Shown: positions 32,720-44,345, counted from the first letter of the stretch. The stretch is 64,000 bases of DNA from Branchiostoma belcheri (GCF_001625305.1 NW_017802791.1:38550-102549), one strand, 5' to 3'. The notes: generated from the sequence alone by a model not told the origin. Numbers and translations: made by a program.

Positions 32720-32995
32720 TATGGATATTCAAAGACTATTTAAACTTTACTACTGGATAAAATGCAGAGATTATTTCCAGACATTTTGTGTGACATTCGT
32801 CACTCTTCTTTAGCGTCACTTGAATGAACTGAAAGAACATGTAATGGCACTTAAAAAAACGATTGAACATGACGAAGACTCTTATGTGTCAATGTTTTTG
32901 GAAAAAGATTGAAGGGAGTTCCTATGGTAAAACAATACTATTGGAACATACACTATCCCTTGGGTGGTAGGGTGAGGTCTCTTGAGATTTCTACT
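32720..32995 (+). repeat. Dispersed repeat D2, copy 2
   Basis: TACTACTGGATAAAATGCAG, ATTATTTCCAGACATTTTGT, GATTGAACATGACGAAGACT and TTGAGATTTCTAC match 25170-25440 in order. Confidence 0.6.
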
Positions 32996-33539
32996 CGAAA
33001 GCCTCTATAATAATTAGTTATATTTTTTTCATGGATTCTGTGCATTTTATGCACATTTCATCACCGAAAGTGGCTTATACTAGTTTCCTATCCATAAAGG
33101 AATATTAAAATATTGCAGATGAAACTTGAATGATCTGAATAAATGAATCTTTATGTGGATGCTTTAGATTATTAACTTAACATTATTGCCACATAAAAAT
33201 CTACGCAATTTGTAAGGTTTTCCTTTTTATATTATGCATAAAGCCTTACAACGTAAGGTTAATTGCAATTAAAGCGAGGAAAAGCTGTCTTAATGCTTAC
33301 ATAGTATTAATTATACATGGTCACAAGAAATAAAGCCATAGTAAAAAATAAAAGCCATAAACTTTATCACCAATTACTGTATGTAAAGTTATCTAAAGTT
33401 GTTGCTTAGTTTTATCTTAAAATATAAAGTAGATGTCTGATTGTAACATTTGTTTTTACATTTGTTTCAGCTAAGCCTTAGTTTGAAGATGCAATTCTAT
33501 TCGCCACACACATACATTTGTACTGTTAAATTTACCCTC

Positions 33540-34075
33540 AAAGACATTCAATGCAAAATCAGGGTGGCAAGAAATATTCTGGATAAGGAAATTTGACTGA
33601 TATTGACATAACTACTTCTTAGCACATTTTAGTAATTGTTTCCTACTTGCAGCCAAAAAACAAGCTACGTTAAGCGTCTATCTATTTATCTAGTTAACCT
33701 TTATTGTTGCATCATACATATGCTCTGTACAAAAGATGACGTTATCCACACATGTATTTAGCTTTGATAGATCTTTAGTTAAGTTGTAGAAGACCATACA
33801 AAAGTCTCTGTACTTTTTTCTTGTATCAATAAAGAATGTCTCTTTATTTTTTGGGTACCACCCATAAATAGCGGGAAGCATCCTAATATACAAAACAAGC
33901 AAACTGTTTCCGTCAATAACATTGTATTTTTGCCTCACAGATATCAGTATGCTGTGATTTTTATCTCACAGATATCAAAATGTGATTGATTGAACTTACA
34001 ACATTAAAAGAACGACTAGAAAATTGAATTTGAAAATACAGTTTTGCCCCCTCCCGAAATTGCATTGGATGGCTA
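33540..34075. mobile_element. Hairpin-family MITE with a nested insertion
   Basis: The left end ACATTCAATGCAAAATC and right end GAAATTGCATTGGATGGC fit the terminal repeats of the element at 47134-47416. Inner blocks also match it (TTCTTAGCA, CCTACTTGCAGCCAAAAAAC; CAGTATGCT; CATTAAAAGAACGACTAGAA). About 33675-33940, starting AGTTAACCTTTATTGTTGCA, has no counterpart and looks like an inserted minus-strand LINE tail. Confidence 0.65.
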
Positions 34076-34359
34076 AAAGTTTCAAGTTGTAGTCGCCACC
34101 CGCATACTGTTAAGTTTACCATTAACATCACGGGTCCACGCTTTCTGCCTGTCACTGCCTTTAGAGTTATCGCTTTGTGACGCGGAATCATCATGGAAGG
34201 GGGAGTCCTGTGGTGTATTCCCATTTCCTGCCGTGTTGATGAAAACGAATGGATTTAGAACAGGGATGTGTTCTCATTTACCACAACTGATTAAGGTTCA
34301 ACTTCAGTTCATGCCCAAACGCGCTTACGTCGTCACGATCCGAGTCCCTCGTCACGCCT

Positions 34360-34665
34360 GCAACAGGGTTTGACAGTTCAGACCAAGTTTCAACCCTTTC
34401 CTGGTGATACCCTGGAAGCCAGAACTCGTTTTCCGGGCCGCAAGAGCCCTTCGCCCGCTGGTGTAAATTACCGCTACGGGGGAGTCTAGCCCGGGGGGAG
34501 TTTGGCTGGCCCTACAACTCGAAACCTCCCACGGGCTCAATTCCACCGCAGCGGCAATTTAGGTCTGCGGGCGAAGGGCTTCTGGCTGCCGAAAGAAACG
34601 GCTAGCGGCCCGTAAACTTGGCTGGCACCCAGGGTATCCCGGTGACTGCACGCTGCAACAGGTTC
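34360..34665. mobile_element. GC-rich palindromic MITE
   Basis: GAGCCCTTCGCCCGC (34446) and GCGGGCGAAGGGCTTC (34566) are inverted, and the pairing extends both ways: inwards TAAATTACCGCTACGG against CCGCAGCGGCAATTTA, outwards GATACCCTGG against CCAGGGTATC and CGGGCCGCAAG against CTAGCGGCCCG. Centre near 34510. It accounts for the CpG richness here, so this is not a promoter island. Confidence 0.75.
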
Positions 34666-35490
34666 TCATCCAACTCGCCAGCCCAAGCCAGGGCCAAATT
34701 ACATCAGCTAAGTTATCAGTTATGAAAGTGGTTGCCCATGCGGCCGGATTTTTTATAACCACGAGGGAACGAGCGATAATCAATCAGAGGATGTAATACA
34801 ATTAGATCAAATGCACTTCGCAGATTGCTTTGGACGCCAATGAGAGACAGGTTCAATTTGTTCCGCAAGTGCATTTGGCAACCCTGACGTTTGGTCGTCT
34901 GGAGGTCAATATATTGAAGAACGAGGACGGTGATTGGCTGCTGGTCATGATGTCGAAAACAAGCATGGTGCAGAATTTATTCATACAAAAAGCCCGTCTC
35001 AGAAATGTTTAGCTTTTGAAAAATTGATAAAAGTATTAGATTCTAGTTATAATTCTAGCGGCTGGTTCTAAATTCTTTGAAAGTTAATTTAACAAGTTTA
35101 CATCAAGCCATCAACCATTGGCCGATACGAAAGTTCTACTGGTGAGTATATATTTTCCATTGTATTGCTGGCTGTGTCTAAGCTAAATGTTATAGTATAT
35201 AAAACCTCATTGCAACAGGCGTACGCATTTTCTTTTTGCTAATTTTGCTAATGAAACGCCATATGTTTATTTGTTTAACAGTTGCTATTTTCTATTCGAA
35301 CAATTCGTACCAAAGTGACCATAAACATCTTACGATTAAAGACGTTTCTAGCAGATTCTTAGTTGCATCAAATCTTGTTGTTTTGTAAATATAAACTTTG
35401 ATCTATATTTTTTTGTCATGATATGAAATATATCTGCATATATATTTTTGACATCTTAGTAAACATAGATACAGTCGTTTGCTACATATA
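34666..35490. other. Gene-free stretch
   Basis: 34690-34990 looks unique and contains AGCGATAATCAATCAGAGG, a PBX/HOX- or GATA-like core; the rest is AT-rich. No exon. Confidence 0.35.
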
Positions 35491-35493
35491 TTA

Positions 35494-35495
35494 TC

Positions 35496-35536
<41 letters not shown>
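35494..35536 (+). repeat. (ATCA)n microsatellite
   Basis: Perfect TCAATCAATCAA tract of about 10 units. Confidence 0.9.
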
Positions 35537-35537
<1 letters not shown>

Positions 35538-35539
35538 TG

Positions 35540-36340
35540 GTTTATTGTTCAATCGACTTTGTAGCACTACTTGCATGTAGGCTGAATTGTGCCCATTGTT
35601 ACATATGTACATCTCATCAGATGTATCAGATTTTTAAAAAAAGTTGCGAGAATATTTAGAAATATTATAAAATCCACTGCAATAAAATCATAGGTATAAG
35701 CTTTAAAACGTGACATTTAAAATCCGTGATCTTTGTACAACATTAAATCATCAGATTTCAATTTCCCCCTTTGTTATCTATGTATTCTATTCGCTCTTTG
35801 CCATCATTTATCATTGGGTGGGGAACCGGACTTGCGCTTTTGAATTTCCTGTATTTACTGTTTTGCCTGTCTTAAAGTTGCGTTTGTATTTTTCTTTATC
35901 ATATGTATTTATTTATTGGTGCCGTAAACATAAGTGCTTTCCACTTGAGTGCGGCACCACCATGTCTTGTTATACAGTACCTTTTTCTATGTGAACGAAT
36001 AAAAAAAATCCTAATACATAACCTTCTGTATGTTACTTGTTGATTTCATTGTTGGGGATTCCATGGCACACGAGTTATAATTACCTTGTGCCCAGGGCAC
36101 TGTTGTTCGCTTCGGTGGCGTGAAGTACTCTTCAACCCCGTGTACTAATTGAATCGCCAATTAGAGCATTACAAGTCTATGCTCCTTTGCCTTGAACGTG
36201 GCTATCGGGGGAGATGTAGCGGGGTGTGACATTACCGGGCGCCAGCCGGACTCTTGTTGGTGAAACACCGGCACCATGCACTACTGAGTAGCCCGGGGCT
36301 TCCTGCGACTGACAGTCAATATCATTATTCAAACAATTGA
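35540..36340. other. Gene-free stretch with a GC-richer island
   Basis: 36055-36310 is distinctly richer in GC and CpG, apparently unique, with CCAATTAG-like and AATTGAATCG sites. Candidate conserved non-coding element only. Confidence 0.35.
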
Positions 36341-36343
36341 ATA

Positions 36344-36553
36344 CTTCATGCCAAAAAGCAGTTACTCAAGCAACTGGATATGATTTTGAAAACGTCAGAC
36401 GTTTCAGCTAGTATCACTAGCTTTCGTCAGTGACTGAGAGACCAGAGGGGAAATGCAGGTTTATAAGCACCAACTAGTAGTGGATACTAGCTGAAACGTC
36501 TGACGTTTTCAAAATCATATCCAGTTGCTTGAGTAACTGTTTTTTGGCATATG
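36344..36553. mobile_element. MITE with ~67-bp near-perfect TIRs
   Basis: ATGCCAAAAAGCAGTTACTC...CTAGTATC on the left is the reverse complement of GATACTAGCTGAAACGTCTG...TTTTTTGGCAT on the right, with about two mismatches; the spacer is about 70 bp. The adjacent TGGATGTCTAACCTTCATCG resembles GAAGGTTAGACATCCAAG at 25143, so related ends recur. Confidence 0.85.
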
Positions 36554-36726
36554 GTATTACCTGGATGTCTAACCTTCATCGACGTAATTGAATACTTCGC
36601 TACATTGTACTTACTTCTGAAATATTATGCACTGCAAATCATCACTGTGAAGCGCAATACTTAATAAAGAAATAAAAGCTAGTTAACTGTTTTAGGTATG
36701 GTTGAATGCTTTTTTTTTAATCATGG

Positions 36727-37277
36727 AGTCTAGAGGATATAAAACATAGAATTGGACACTGAAACAGTGCATTCCAGTACTAAGTACTAAATGTCTAAAT
36801 ATTACAACAATACTACAACCTATTCATATAGGTATTAAAATGCTTTAAATTGAATGTTATACAGTGGGATCCTACTGCTTTTTTCTACATATAAGCTGAC
36901 TTTTGAATCTTGACATCATATGATAATAAGGTACATTTGTATATATTCCAGCTTTCATTGCTTTCTTCCTTATCTAACTATGATTTGATTGCACGAATGG
37001 CATCATCTGGACACCCCATAGTAATATAAAGATTTCAAAAAGGTTGAAAAACAAGATAACGCATGTGTTAGGTACCAAAGAACAAGACTATAAAATCGTA
37101 TTTTGTGCAGTGTTTCTAATCTCGCTAAAGGGCGTAGAAATGACAGAAGAAACAGTTTTAACAGCAAATGATAAATGAATAGGTTGTAGTATTGTTGTAA
37201 TATTTAGACACGTAGTACTTAGTGCTAGAATGTAGTATTTCAGTGTCTAGAAATGTTTTTTTATCCTCTAAACTACA
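36727..37277. mobile_element. MITE with ~100-bp TIRs, ~550 bp
   Basis: The left arm (GGATATAAAACATAGAATTG, GACACTGAAACAGTGCATTC, CTAAATATTACAACAATACT, ACAACCTATTCAT) pairs with the right arm 37176-37275 (GAATAGGTTGTAGTATTGTT, GTAATATTTAGACACG, CAGTGTCTAGAAATG). No ORF. Confidence 0.8.
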
Positions 37278-37324
37278 TTTGACGACATCTGCATTTAGCC
37301 CATCTGGGCAGGAATATGCAATGG

Positions 37325-38105
37325 GGATTATTCATTCATTAATTTCTTTCACGCATTGTCAGCAAAACAGGAGCCATAATTAAATTATAACATAAAGAAA
37401 CGTAGCCTTTAAGCATCTGTTAAGAAAGAATAAAAAACGTACTTTTAGAGTGTTATATAGATGCGCTACAGGGATTAGAAGCTGCAAATTGGTCTCCAAG
37501 TGAAGCGGGCATTGTCAGCAAACTAGGGGCCTTAAATATAACGTAAAGAAACGTAACCCTTAGGTATGTTTAAAGAGTGATTAAAAAAAACTATCTTTTG
37601 GGTGTAATTTAGACGTGCTACAGCGATTAGAAGTGGCAAATGGGTCTCCAACTGAAGAATCATAAATTTCTTTCGCGCATTGTCACCAAAAATTATTCAT
37701 TCATTAATTTCTTGCACGCATTGTCTGAAAAACAGGGGCCGTAAATATAACGTTAAGAAACATAACCTTTAAGCATTAGAGTGACTACAAAACGTACCTT
37801 AAGAGCGTTATTTAAATGCGCTACAGGGATAAGAAGTGGCAAATTGGTCTCCAACTGAAGCATCATTAATTTCTCGCGCGCAGTCACCAAAAATTATTCA
37901 TACATTAATTTCTTGCACGCATTGTCTGAAAAACAGGGGCCGAAAATATAACGTAAAGAAACATAACCTTTACGTATAAGAGTGAATTAAAAGCGTACCT
38001 TTAGAGTGTTCTTTCAATGCGCTACAGGGATAAGAAGTGGCAAATTGGTCTTCAACTGAAGCATCATTAATTTCTTGCGCGCATTGTCACCAAAACAGGG
38101 TCGGA
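37325..38105 (+). repeat. ~210-bp tandem repeat, about 3.7 units
   Basis: GAAACGTAGCCTTTAAG-like phrases start at 37397, 37548, 37757 and 37968 (periods 151, 209, 211; the first interval has a deletion). Each unit has GCGCTACAGGGATAAGAAGT, GGCAAATTGGTCTCCAACTG, AAGCATCATTAATTTCTTGC and CGCATTGTC...AAACAGGGGCC. Confidence 0.85.
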
Positions 38106-38600
38106 GTAATTAATTTGTAACAACCGAAACTGACATGGCTCTTTATTTAGATTCCCCCTATCACGTCATGTTAATTTCCCCTGTTGGATCCAATCCTTCG
38201 CGGCTTAAATTAACCTGGAGATCAATCTACCGTGGACTATATTATTTTTCACTCTATCTAATTAATTTCTTTACAATTATAGCAAGGAAACCTGAATGAA
38301 AGAACGGACCTGCGCGCGTCGAAAACTTCTTTCCTGGCGTTACTTCAATGGCGGCTCTTTTGTTATATTAGTATTAGTGATTTTATTAAAAAGAAACTTT
38401 TCAGAAAACAAGATAGATCATAATCTCTGCTTATGTCAGAAAATTAATCGAGATTCTGTATATATCGTTGTAGAAGAAACGTTGTCGAAAAATATTTAAG
38501 AAAACGTACTACTAGGCAAGATTCTAATACAAGTCGAGGCAGATTGTGTTCAACACTGCAAATTAACATACAAATAAAAAATTAGTATTTCGACAAAAAA
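38106..38600. other. Gene-free stretch
   Basis: 38150-38290 appears unique (CACGTCATGTTAATTTCCCC, CGCGGCTTAAATTAACCTGG) and may be regulatory; nothing else recognised. Confidence 0.35.
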
Positions 38601-38619
38601 ATTGACAATGACAACGTTC

Positions 38620-39065
38620 CTCTTGCAGCACTCACCTCACACACTTACCACACTCTATCAAATTGGCAAGGCAATTATACCAAATTGGTAATTGCGGATA
38701 ATATCCAATACGCTGTCTTAAAAACAAGATACCAGTACCAAAAGGAAGGCCTGACAAAAACGCCTAAAAGATGTCAAAAATATGTCCACATGCCCACCAG
38801 ACCTGAAAAAGATGCTTTCCCAGCCATACACAATAAGACACATAACTCGCAACAGTCCAGTCTCCGCTGGAAAACACTGTGTCAGTCTCTAGAACTCACT
38901 CCACCGGCAGAACTTTCATACAATATCATACTGCAGTACACATCTGGAACAGTACTCCCAGACAACGTGGTCGGCCTGATAAATGACAACAACCTCCAGT
39001 CATTCAAAACAAGAGTACACCGGCATCTTCTCTCCACCATCAGGACTTCTACATGTAGCTAGAAC
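38620..39065 (+). mobile_element. LINE-derived C-terminal ORF fragment
   Basis: An open frame 38685-39062 ends NLQSFKTRVHRHLLSTIRTS, close to SFKTKVHHHLLT of the LINE at 9790, but its upstream sequence is different (ELTPPAELSYNIILQYTSGT). It therefore looks like the tail of a second, related LINE. No zinc or polymerase motif is seen. Confidence 0.6.
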
Positions 39066-39179
39066 CTTGAAGTTGCTGTAAACCAATGATTAGCCAGGAG
39101 TGTTACTGTAATGTTAACACCAAACATATTGTTTACGATGGCACATTATAGGAAAAAGAACAACAGGAGCCTAAACTCC

Positions 39180-39330
39180 TGCTTTCCGCCCGATTACAAT
39201 CACCAAAGCTTCAAAACAAAGGTCCACCGCCATCTCCTGACATAACTACATTATACTCCCTTAAGCACCTCTAGCTCTATGCCTAGAAGTGGCCAAAAAT
39301 AATTGGCCTTGCATTGAGCGACACCGTTGA
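39180..39330 (+). mobile_element. LINE 3' end, same subfamily as 9790-10310
   Basis: CAAAGCTTCAAAACAAAGGT, CCACCGCCATCTCCTGACAT, then CTCTAGCTCTATGCCTAGAA and AATTGGCCTTGCATTGA match 10150-10265 almost exactly. Confidence 0.85.
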
Positions 39331-39334
39331 AAAA

Positions 39335-41200
39335 AAACTGACACAAAGTACGTAACGTTGTTATGAAACTTTCCATGGCAGCACGTCCCTCACAAAAGAA
39401 AGCTGTGTCCTGAATATCAATCTTGGAATAAGGAGCTTGTCAGGCCCAAAGGCAAGTATTCCGCTCGGTAGCCTAATTCAATTAGCTAAATCAAGGGTCT
39501 TAGCAAGGGTTGTGGCCCTTGCCGAGAGTTATCATGGGCAGTCAATTGAAAATGTAATGTATTTCATAATCAAACAAATCCAATCTCCCAGATCGATAGC
39601 GTGGATGATTGGAAATGGAGAGGGCCCGCTGCGCTCTCTCAGGAGTTTTTTTAAGGTCTGCTTTGGGACTTTCTATGGCGGCCAATCTAGTTTTACTGTG
39701 TTGTTCCTTGACAGAAAAACAAAAACATGTCTGAATGTTGATAATTGAGTTTTGTATAAGGTTACAAAAACTTACAATTCTCCATTTCATTAAAAAAACT
39801 GGACTAAAGCATGTTATAGTATTGTTCCTTGATCCATATTATGTGAACGTAAATGTTTTTCTTTTCTGCTTAATATCAGTCTAAATCAAGATTAATAAGA
39901 AATATATTTCTGGATGAGGAACTTTTATACACATATTACAAAACTTCATTACATTCTATTGAAAACAAAGCTAAGGTTATGAATATAAGAACTTTTTTTC
40001 AATATTATACATTTACATAATCTTTTTTGGACAAGTCGTAGCCTTATGATCTTTATGTAAAATTTTATGATTTTGTGTCATGACAGTGTTCAAGAATTCT
40101 TTAACTGTTTGCTACCTTTTTATTACGAAAGATCTTTTCTGAATACAGTTGAGATGTGGGTTTGTATCCCTAGTTGTTCCGATAGCTAATGGTTGGTGGG
40201 AGATGATCATGATTTTGACAGTTGATTGATATGAAGGTCACGCACCTGGGAGTAAGTGTACTGTATGTGGAGGAATTCAGGAAGTGGTGCAATACTCGGT
40301 TGATGTACGCCACTCAATTCAATCCATTTCAATACGTTCATAACAGTTCCAAGACCTCAGCACTTGTGAACTTGAAGTTTACACAAAAAAAAGAAAACAA
40401 AGAAACTTCTAAGAAGTATTTTACTTCAGTTATAGACTTCACCAAGTGTCCCCCAAATGTATGGATGACATTATGTAATAGTCTAATTATTTTACAGAAT
40501 GGATTCTGTAAGTGAATGTGGAGCCGTGAAACTATTCGTGCTAATCGTGGAGACAATATAAAAGTTATCTATGCGCATATCTCTATAATCACCAACAAGC
40601 ATACAAAACACATCCCCGTCACACGGAGACAAATGACGGGTGTAGCGGGCGGTGGGAGTACCGGGGGGGCCCGGGAGTGTCTGGGCTGCGTTTCGGTGAT
40701 AAGGATTATTGATAGCTTCCCGCCATCCTAGATATCAAGACAGCGGCCCGATTTACCAGATAACACGGAGACAAAACTATTTCTCCGTCAAAGTTCTGAC
40801 TATGCGATGTATCTTCCGTTTTTTTTTTGGACCAGAACTTTCGTCTTCTTCTGTTCTGTCTCTTTAAGGTACCGTGTTACAGTATAAACCTTACTAGTAG
40901 TACTTAATGTGTTAGATATGTCTTTATTGATGTTTGCTATTATAATTGTAGCTATTTGTAAAGTGCAATGTTTATAGCCACATCTCAGAATTTTTTTTTC
41001 ATAGTCCAGCGGCATAGCTGAAAAAAATCTGCCCAATTGCGATCATTAGTATGAAAGCAGCAAATTTGGCATACATATCCTTGATGCATTTTATTGTACA
41101 AATGTTTTACATACAAAAGATAAGATAAACAGTATTCTATTTTTTTTTTCATTCAGTAGAATTTAGGGCATTGTATGAACAGCAATCTCTAGTGAAATCT
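39335..41200. other. Gene-free stretch with two GC-richer islands
   Basis: 39430-39740 and 40610-40790 look unique and less AT-rich. The first has an ORF of 103 codons without coding support and TTCAATTAGC-type sites. The second is C/G-rich (GGGCGGTGGGAG). Both are candidates for conserved regulatory DNA only. Confidence 0.35.
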
Positions 41201-41204
41201 GCTG

Positions 41205-41430
41205 GGATCGTATGGAGTAGCGGCAGAGTGCTCGTCTCGGAACCTAGAGGTCCCGGGTTCGAGTCCTGACATGTCACAGATCTTGTGCCCTTGGGAAAGG
41301 CACTTTACACGACTTTCCTCACTTCGCTCAGGTAAAAATGAGTATTGTCTTGTCCCCTGTGTTAGTGGCGGCATTAATATAAGTTTGAAAAACTTGAGTG
41401 TGCCTTCACCACGTCTTGTGATTACATGTT
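41205..41430 (+). mobile_element. tRNA-derived SINE, family S (copy 5)
   Basis: GAGTAGCGGCAGAGTGCTCG, TCCCGGGTTCGAGTCCTGAC, then GATCTTGTGCCCTTGGGAAA, GCACTTTACACGACTTTCCT, GTAAAAATGAGTATTGTCTT, and the end AAAAACTTGAGTGTGCCTTC, then TCTTGTGATTACATGTTGGA. Confidence 0.85.
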
Positions 41431-42310
41431 GGAAATTATTTTTTTAAAAATCTGCTGAAATTTTGACATTCCTGGTACATCGCTTGAAATGTATTCATGG
41501 CTCCAGGGATCTTTCTTGTCGTTAACGTCGTCTCCCATTGAACTCAAATTCTACCTACACGAGTTGAAAAATTGGCGTAATACTCAGGACAAAATCAATC
41601 TATCCAGTGCACTTTGGGTAAGAAGTGACCCGGTGACCCCTCCCCAGCGCACTTGACGTTAGCGGTAATCAACCTTCGTTTCCTGGGATTAACAACGTTG
41701 CCTTCCCGAAGGAGGTCACTCCATTGAGACGGCTGTGTCAATTACTTTACTGAGAGTAAAAGGTTTTAGGGGGTCGGCTGTACTCTTTCCAATGTCACAT
41801 AGCGTTACATGTAGTTTAAAAAAGTAGTGTTCATTCGGGTTGTCACAAGCTTATCTGAAAGCAAGGCATTAGAGATGACAATATTACCGTGGAAGTTTAG
41901 CTAGTTTTGGTAGTTGATATAATGCACTATACAGTTAAATCTTTGTTTCAACACAAAAAGCGCACAGTTTTAGACTGCCCCCCCCCCCAAAAAAAATCAA
42001 GTGGCTAGTCACATAGATCACGTGACTTCTTGGACACCTGATTGTCCAAACATGCCCGTAGAACGTTTTGCGTCTTCGCGGAAATCCGGATTTTTCATGG
42101 GTTTTCGTTGGATGTTTGGTCCACGCTACAACGAGGCATCAGAATATTGCCCATTGCAGAGAAAATAATTTTCAACACAACATTTAAAAACCGTAGACAG
42201 CATGTCATCATTAGATACGCAAACACGACAGTAAATATGCCGAAGTGCTATGCGCAATGGATTACGGGTTACGCGCAAGAATAGTACGTTCTGACGATTT
42301 TTTCTTATAA
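41431..42310. other. Gene-free stretch between two inverted SINEs
   Basis: No exon. A C-run at 41979-41987. Part 41505-41770 appears unique and less AT-rich. Confidence 0.4.
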
Positions 42311-42317
42311 TTTCCAA

Positions 42318-42537
42318 CATGTAATCACAAGACGTGGTGACGGCACACTCAAGTTTTTCAGATTGATAATGCCGCCACTAACACAGGGGACAATACAATA
42401 CTCATTTTCACCTGAGCGAAGTGAGGGAAGTCGCGTTAAGTGCCTTTCCCAAGGGCACACGATCGGTGGCGTGTCAGGACTCGAACCCGGGACCTCTAGG
42501 TTCAGAGTCGAGCACTCTGCCGCTATGCCACACGGCC
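42318..42537 (-). mobile_element. tRNA-derived SINE, family S (copy 6, inverted)
   Basis: Complement of copy 5: CATGTAATCACAAGACGTGG, CACACTCAAGTTTTTCAGAT, CAATACTCATTTTCACCTGA, CGCGTTAAGTGCCTTTCCCA, GTCAGGACTCGAACCCGGGA. With copy 5 it forms a 1.3 kb inverted pair. Confidence 0.85.
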
Positions 42538-43800
42538 CCATCACCACTTCAGTTCTTCCCACTTGCTATCACCAGCAATTACTCATTTGTCAGGAAGTCT
42601 ATACCGCCCCCCGTCTATGTTGATTACTCACTCACTCAGATCCACACGCCCCTATAAGGGGTTGATTGGTGGAGTTAGTATATCCTATAATGTCAGTAAA
42701 AATGGTGGTAGTGTGCAGCATTTAGTGTTATCTACTTGAATGCAATGTTACATAATATTTACTAGATATGTATATATTAAATAGATATGAAATACCAAAT
42801 CATATTGTGTTTTTCAAGTTTAGGTATGTATATTTTTATGTAAAGTTATTTTTGTTAGCCCTGGAGTTAATCGTTGTCATCCCCGTTTTACCTTCCATTC
42901 ATCCTATTATGTTCTAAGTAAGGTAAGACTAATTTAGAGCTTAATTTTACAGAAATGATCGATAAAATTCCATTAAGTAATTTTTCATAAAGTTGACAAA
43001 TTTCCAAAAACGCGCAACGTCAACACAAACATCAGAAAATATGATTTTTCTAGTTGAAACGTGCACATGATCATAAAGATGAAAATACGGCCGGTATAAT
43101 ATTTTCTAAATTCTAAAATATACAACGTGACTATTAAATGGACTCCATATTCCATTTATACGTACGCCTTCCAATGAATTAATTCATTTGTAAAAGTCAC
43201 TGCATTTCTGACATGACCTTGGTCATCGCATTGCATGCAGAAAATTGATCTGGCTTGCTACATAGTCTGAATATACGACCTCACCATTAATACTGTACTA
43301 AAACTAGTAAAAAGCGTTCGAATTGAGTGCTTTGGAATAAGAAGTTGTTGAGTTGAAAGTCAAGAGGCGCACGTGATTGGACATGACATCATGAAATGCT
43401 GAAGGGAAAGCTGTGTGAAGTGTTTGACGCAGTTTGCAGCTTACAAATTGATTTTTATCAGCGCTCTCTCGCTTTGAAGTGTAACGTTTTTTAAGACCTG
43501 GCGCAATTTCAAATCGCGTCAAGTACGGAAGTCTCGTCAACACGGATGTGGTTTAAGATGTGAAGCAGGGAGAGCCAGGTTAGATTTGCGCTAATGGATG
43601 TTTCATTTACGGAGATTGTAAAGCAATTATGTGGAATTTCCAGGACTTTAATCCCGACAAATAACACTAAAAGGTAACTTTTTCTGCATAATCCAAGAGA
43701 ATATATACGAAAACAATGCAACAGTTTGTCAATGCACAAAACCTAGAATGCCGGGTAATGTGAAGGCCGCAGTTCTAAATCGGGACTGGGTGGGGTGTTT
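42538..43800. other. Gene-free AT-rich stretch
   Basis: Nothing recognised beyond short AT-rich motifs. Confidence 0.45.
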
Positions 43801-43814
43801 TCTTTAACGAAGAA

Positions 43815-43890
43815 TAAATAATGATAACCTTTATTGTACATTCATGCCCTATCGGGCTAAGTACAGGCGAGCAGATGAAATGGGTAATAT
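43815..43890 (-). mobile_element. Probable LINE 3' tail, minus strand
   Basis: AATGATAACCTTTATTGTAC, ATTCATGCCCTATCGGGCTA and AGTACAGGCGAGCAG resemble the start of the minus-strand LINE at 17341 (ACCTTTATTGTACATTTGTG, CTAAGTACAGGTCGC). Confidence 0.55.
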
Positions 43891-44003
43891 ACATGTTTGT
43901 AGTTCCCACACCGGTCCTGGGAGTTCTGGCAAAGACAGCCGCTCCAGGGATGTCGAATTCGGAAGATTCGAGGACGAATCTTGAAAAGAAAAGGGGGAGT
44001 AGT

Positions 44004-44275
44004 GTAACAGTGGGGGATTTATAGGCGCTGCCAACAGATCTGGCAAACGGGTCTAGACTTTTAAACCGAGTGGTTAGAGCGTCTGGGTATGAAGCTCTGG
44101 TGCCCGGGAGGTCGTGGGTTCGAACCCCAGCCCGGGACCAGAAGGGTTTTTTACTGGCTCCTCCTGTTTCTTACAGTTTCTTACGTAACAGTGGGGGGTT
44201 TATAGGCGCTACCAACAGATCCGTCAAACGGGTCTAGACCTTTTAGCGGAGTGGTTAGAGCGTCTGGATATGTAG
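44004..44275 (+). repeat. tRNA-headed SINE with ~181-bp duplicated head
   Basis: GTAACAGTGGGGGATTTATA, GGCGCTGCCAACAGATC and GGGTCTAGAC...GAGTGGTTAGAGCGTCTGG occur at 44004 and again at 44185. The first copy goes on to GCCCGGGAGGTCGTGGGTTC, GAACCCCAGCCCGGGACCA, a strong B-box and CCA-like end. The 5' side cannot pair as an acceptor stem, so this is a SINE head, not a tRNA gene. Confidence 0.7.
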
Positions 44276-44279
44276 GGAT

Positions 44280-44345
44280 CATCAAATTTGGTTCAAATTT
44301 AACTCCAATTCGTTTCGATTTGTATATAAAGGTAGGCGTGGCCAT
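44280..44345 (+). repeat. Short dispersed repeat D3 (copy 3)
   Basis: CAAATTTGGTTCAAATTTAA then AAAGGTAGGCGTGGCCATAT; compare 28050 and 31968. Confidence 0.65.

Noticed and set aside
34340..34790. CpG island promoter
   Set aside because: Most of the GC richness comes from a palindromic MITE (34360-34665).
44065..44141. tRNA gene
   Set aside because: Good A- and B-boxes, but the 5' side cannot pair with GCCCGGG to make an acceptor stem; part of a SINE with a duplicated head.
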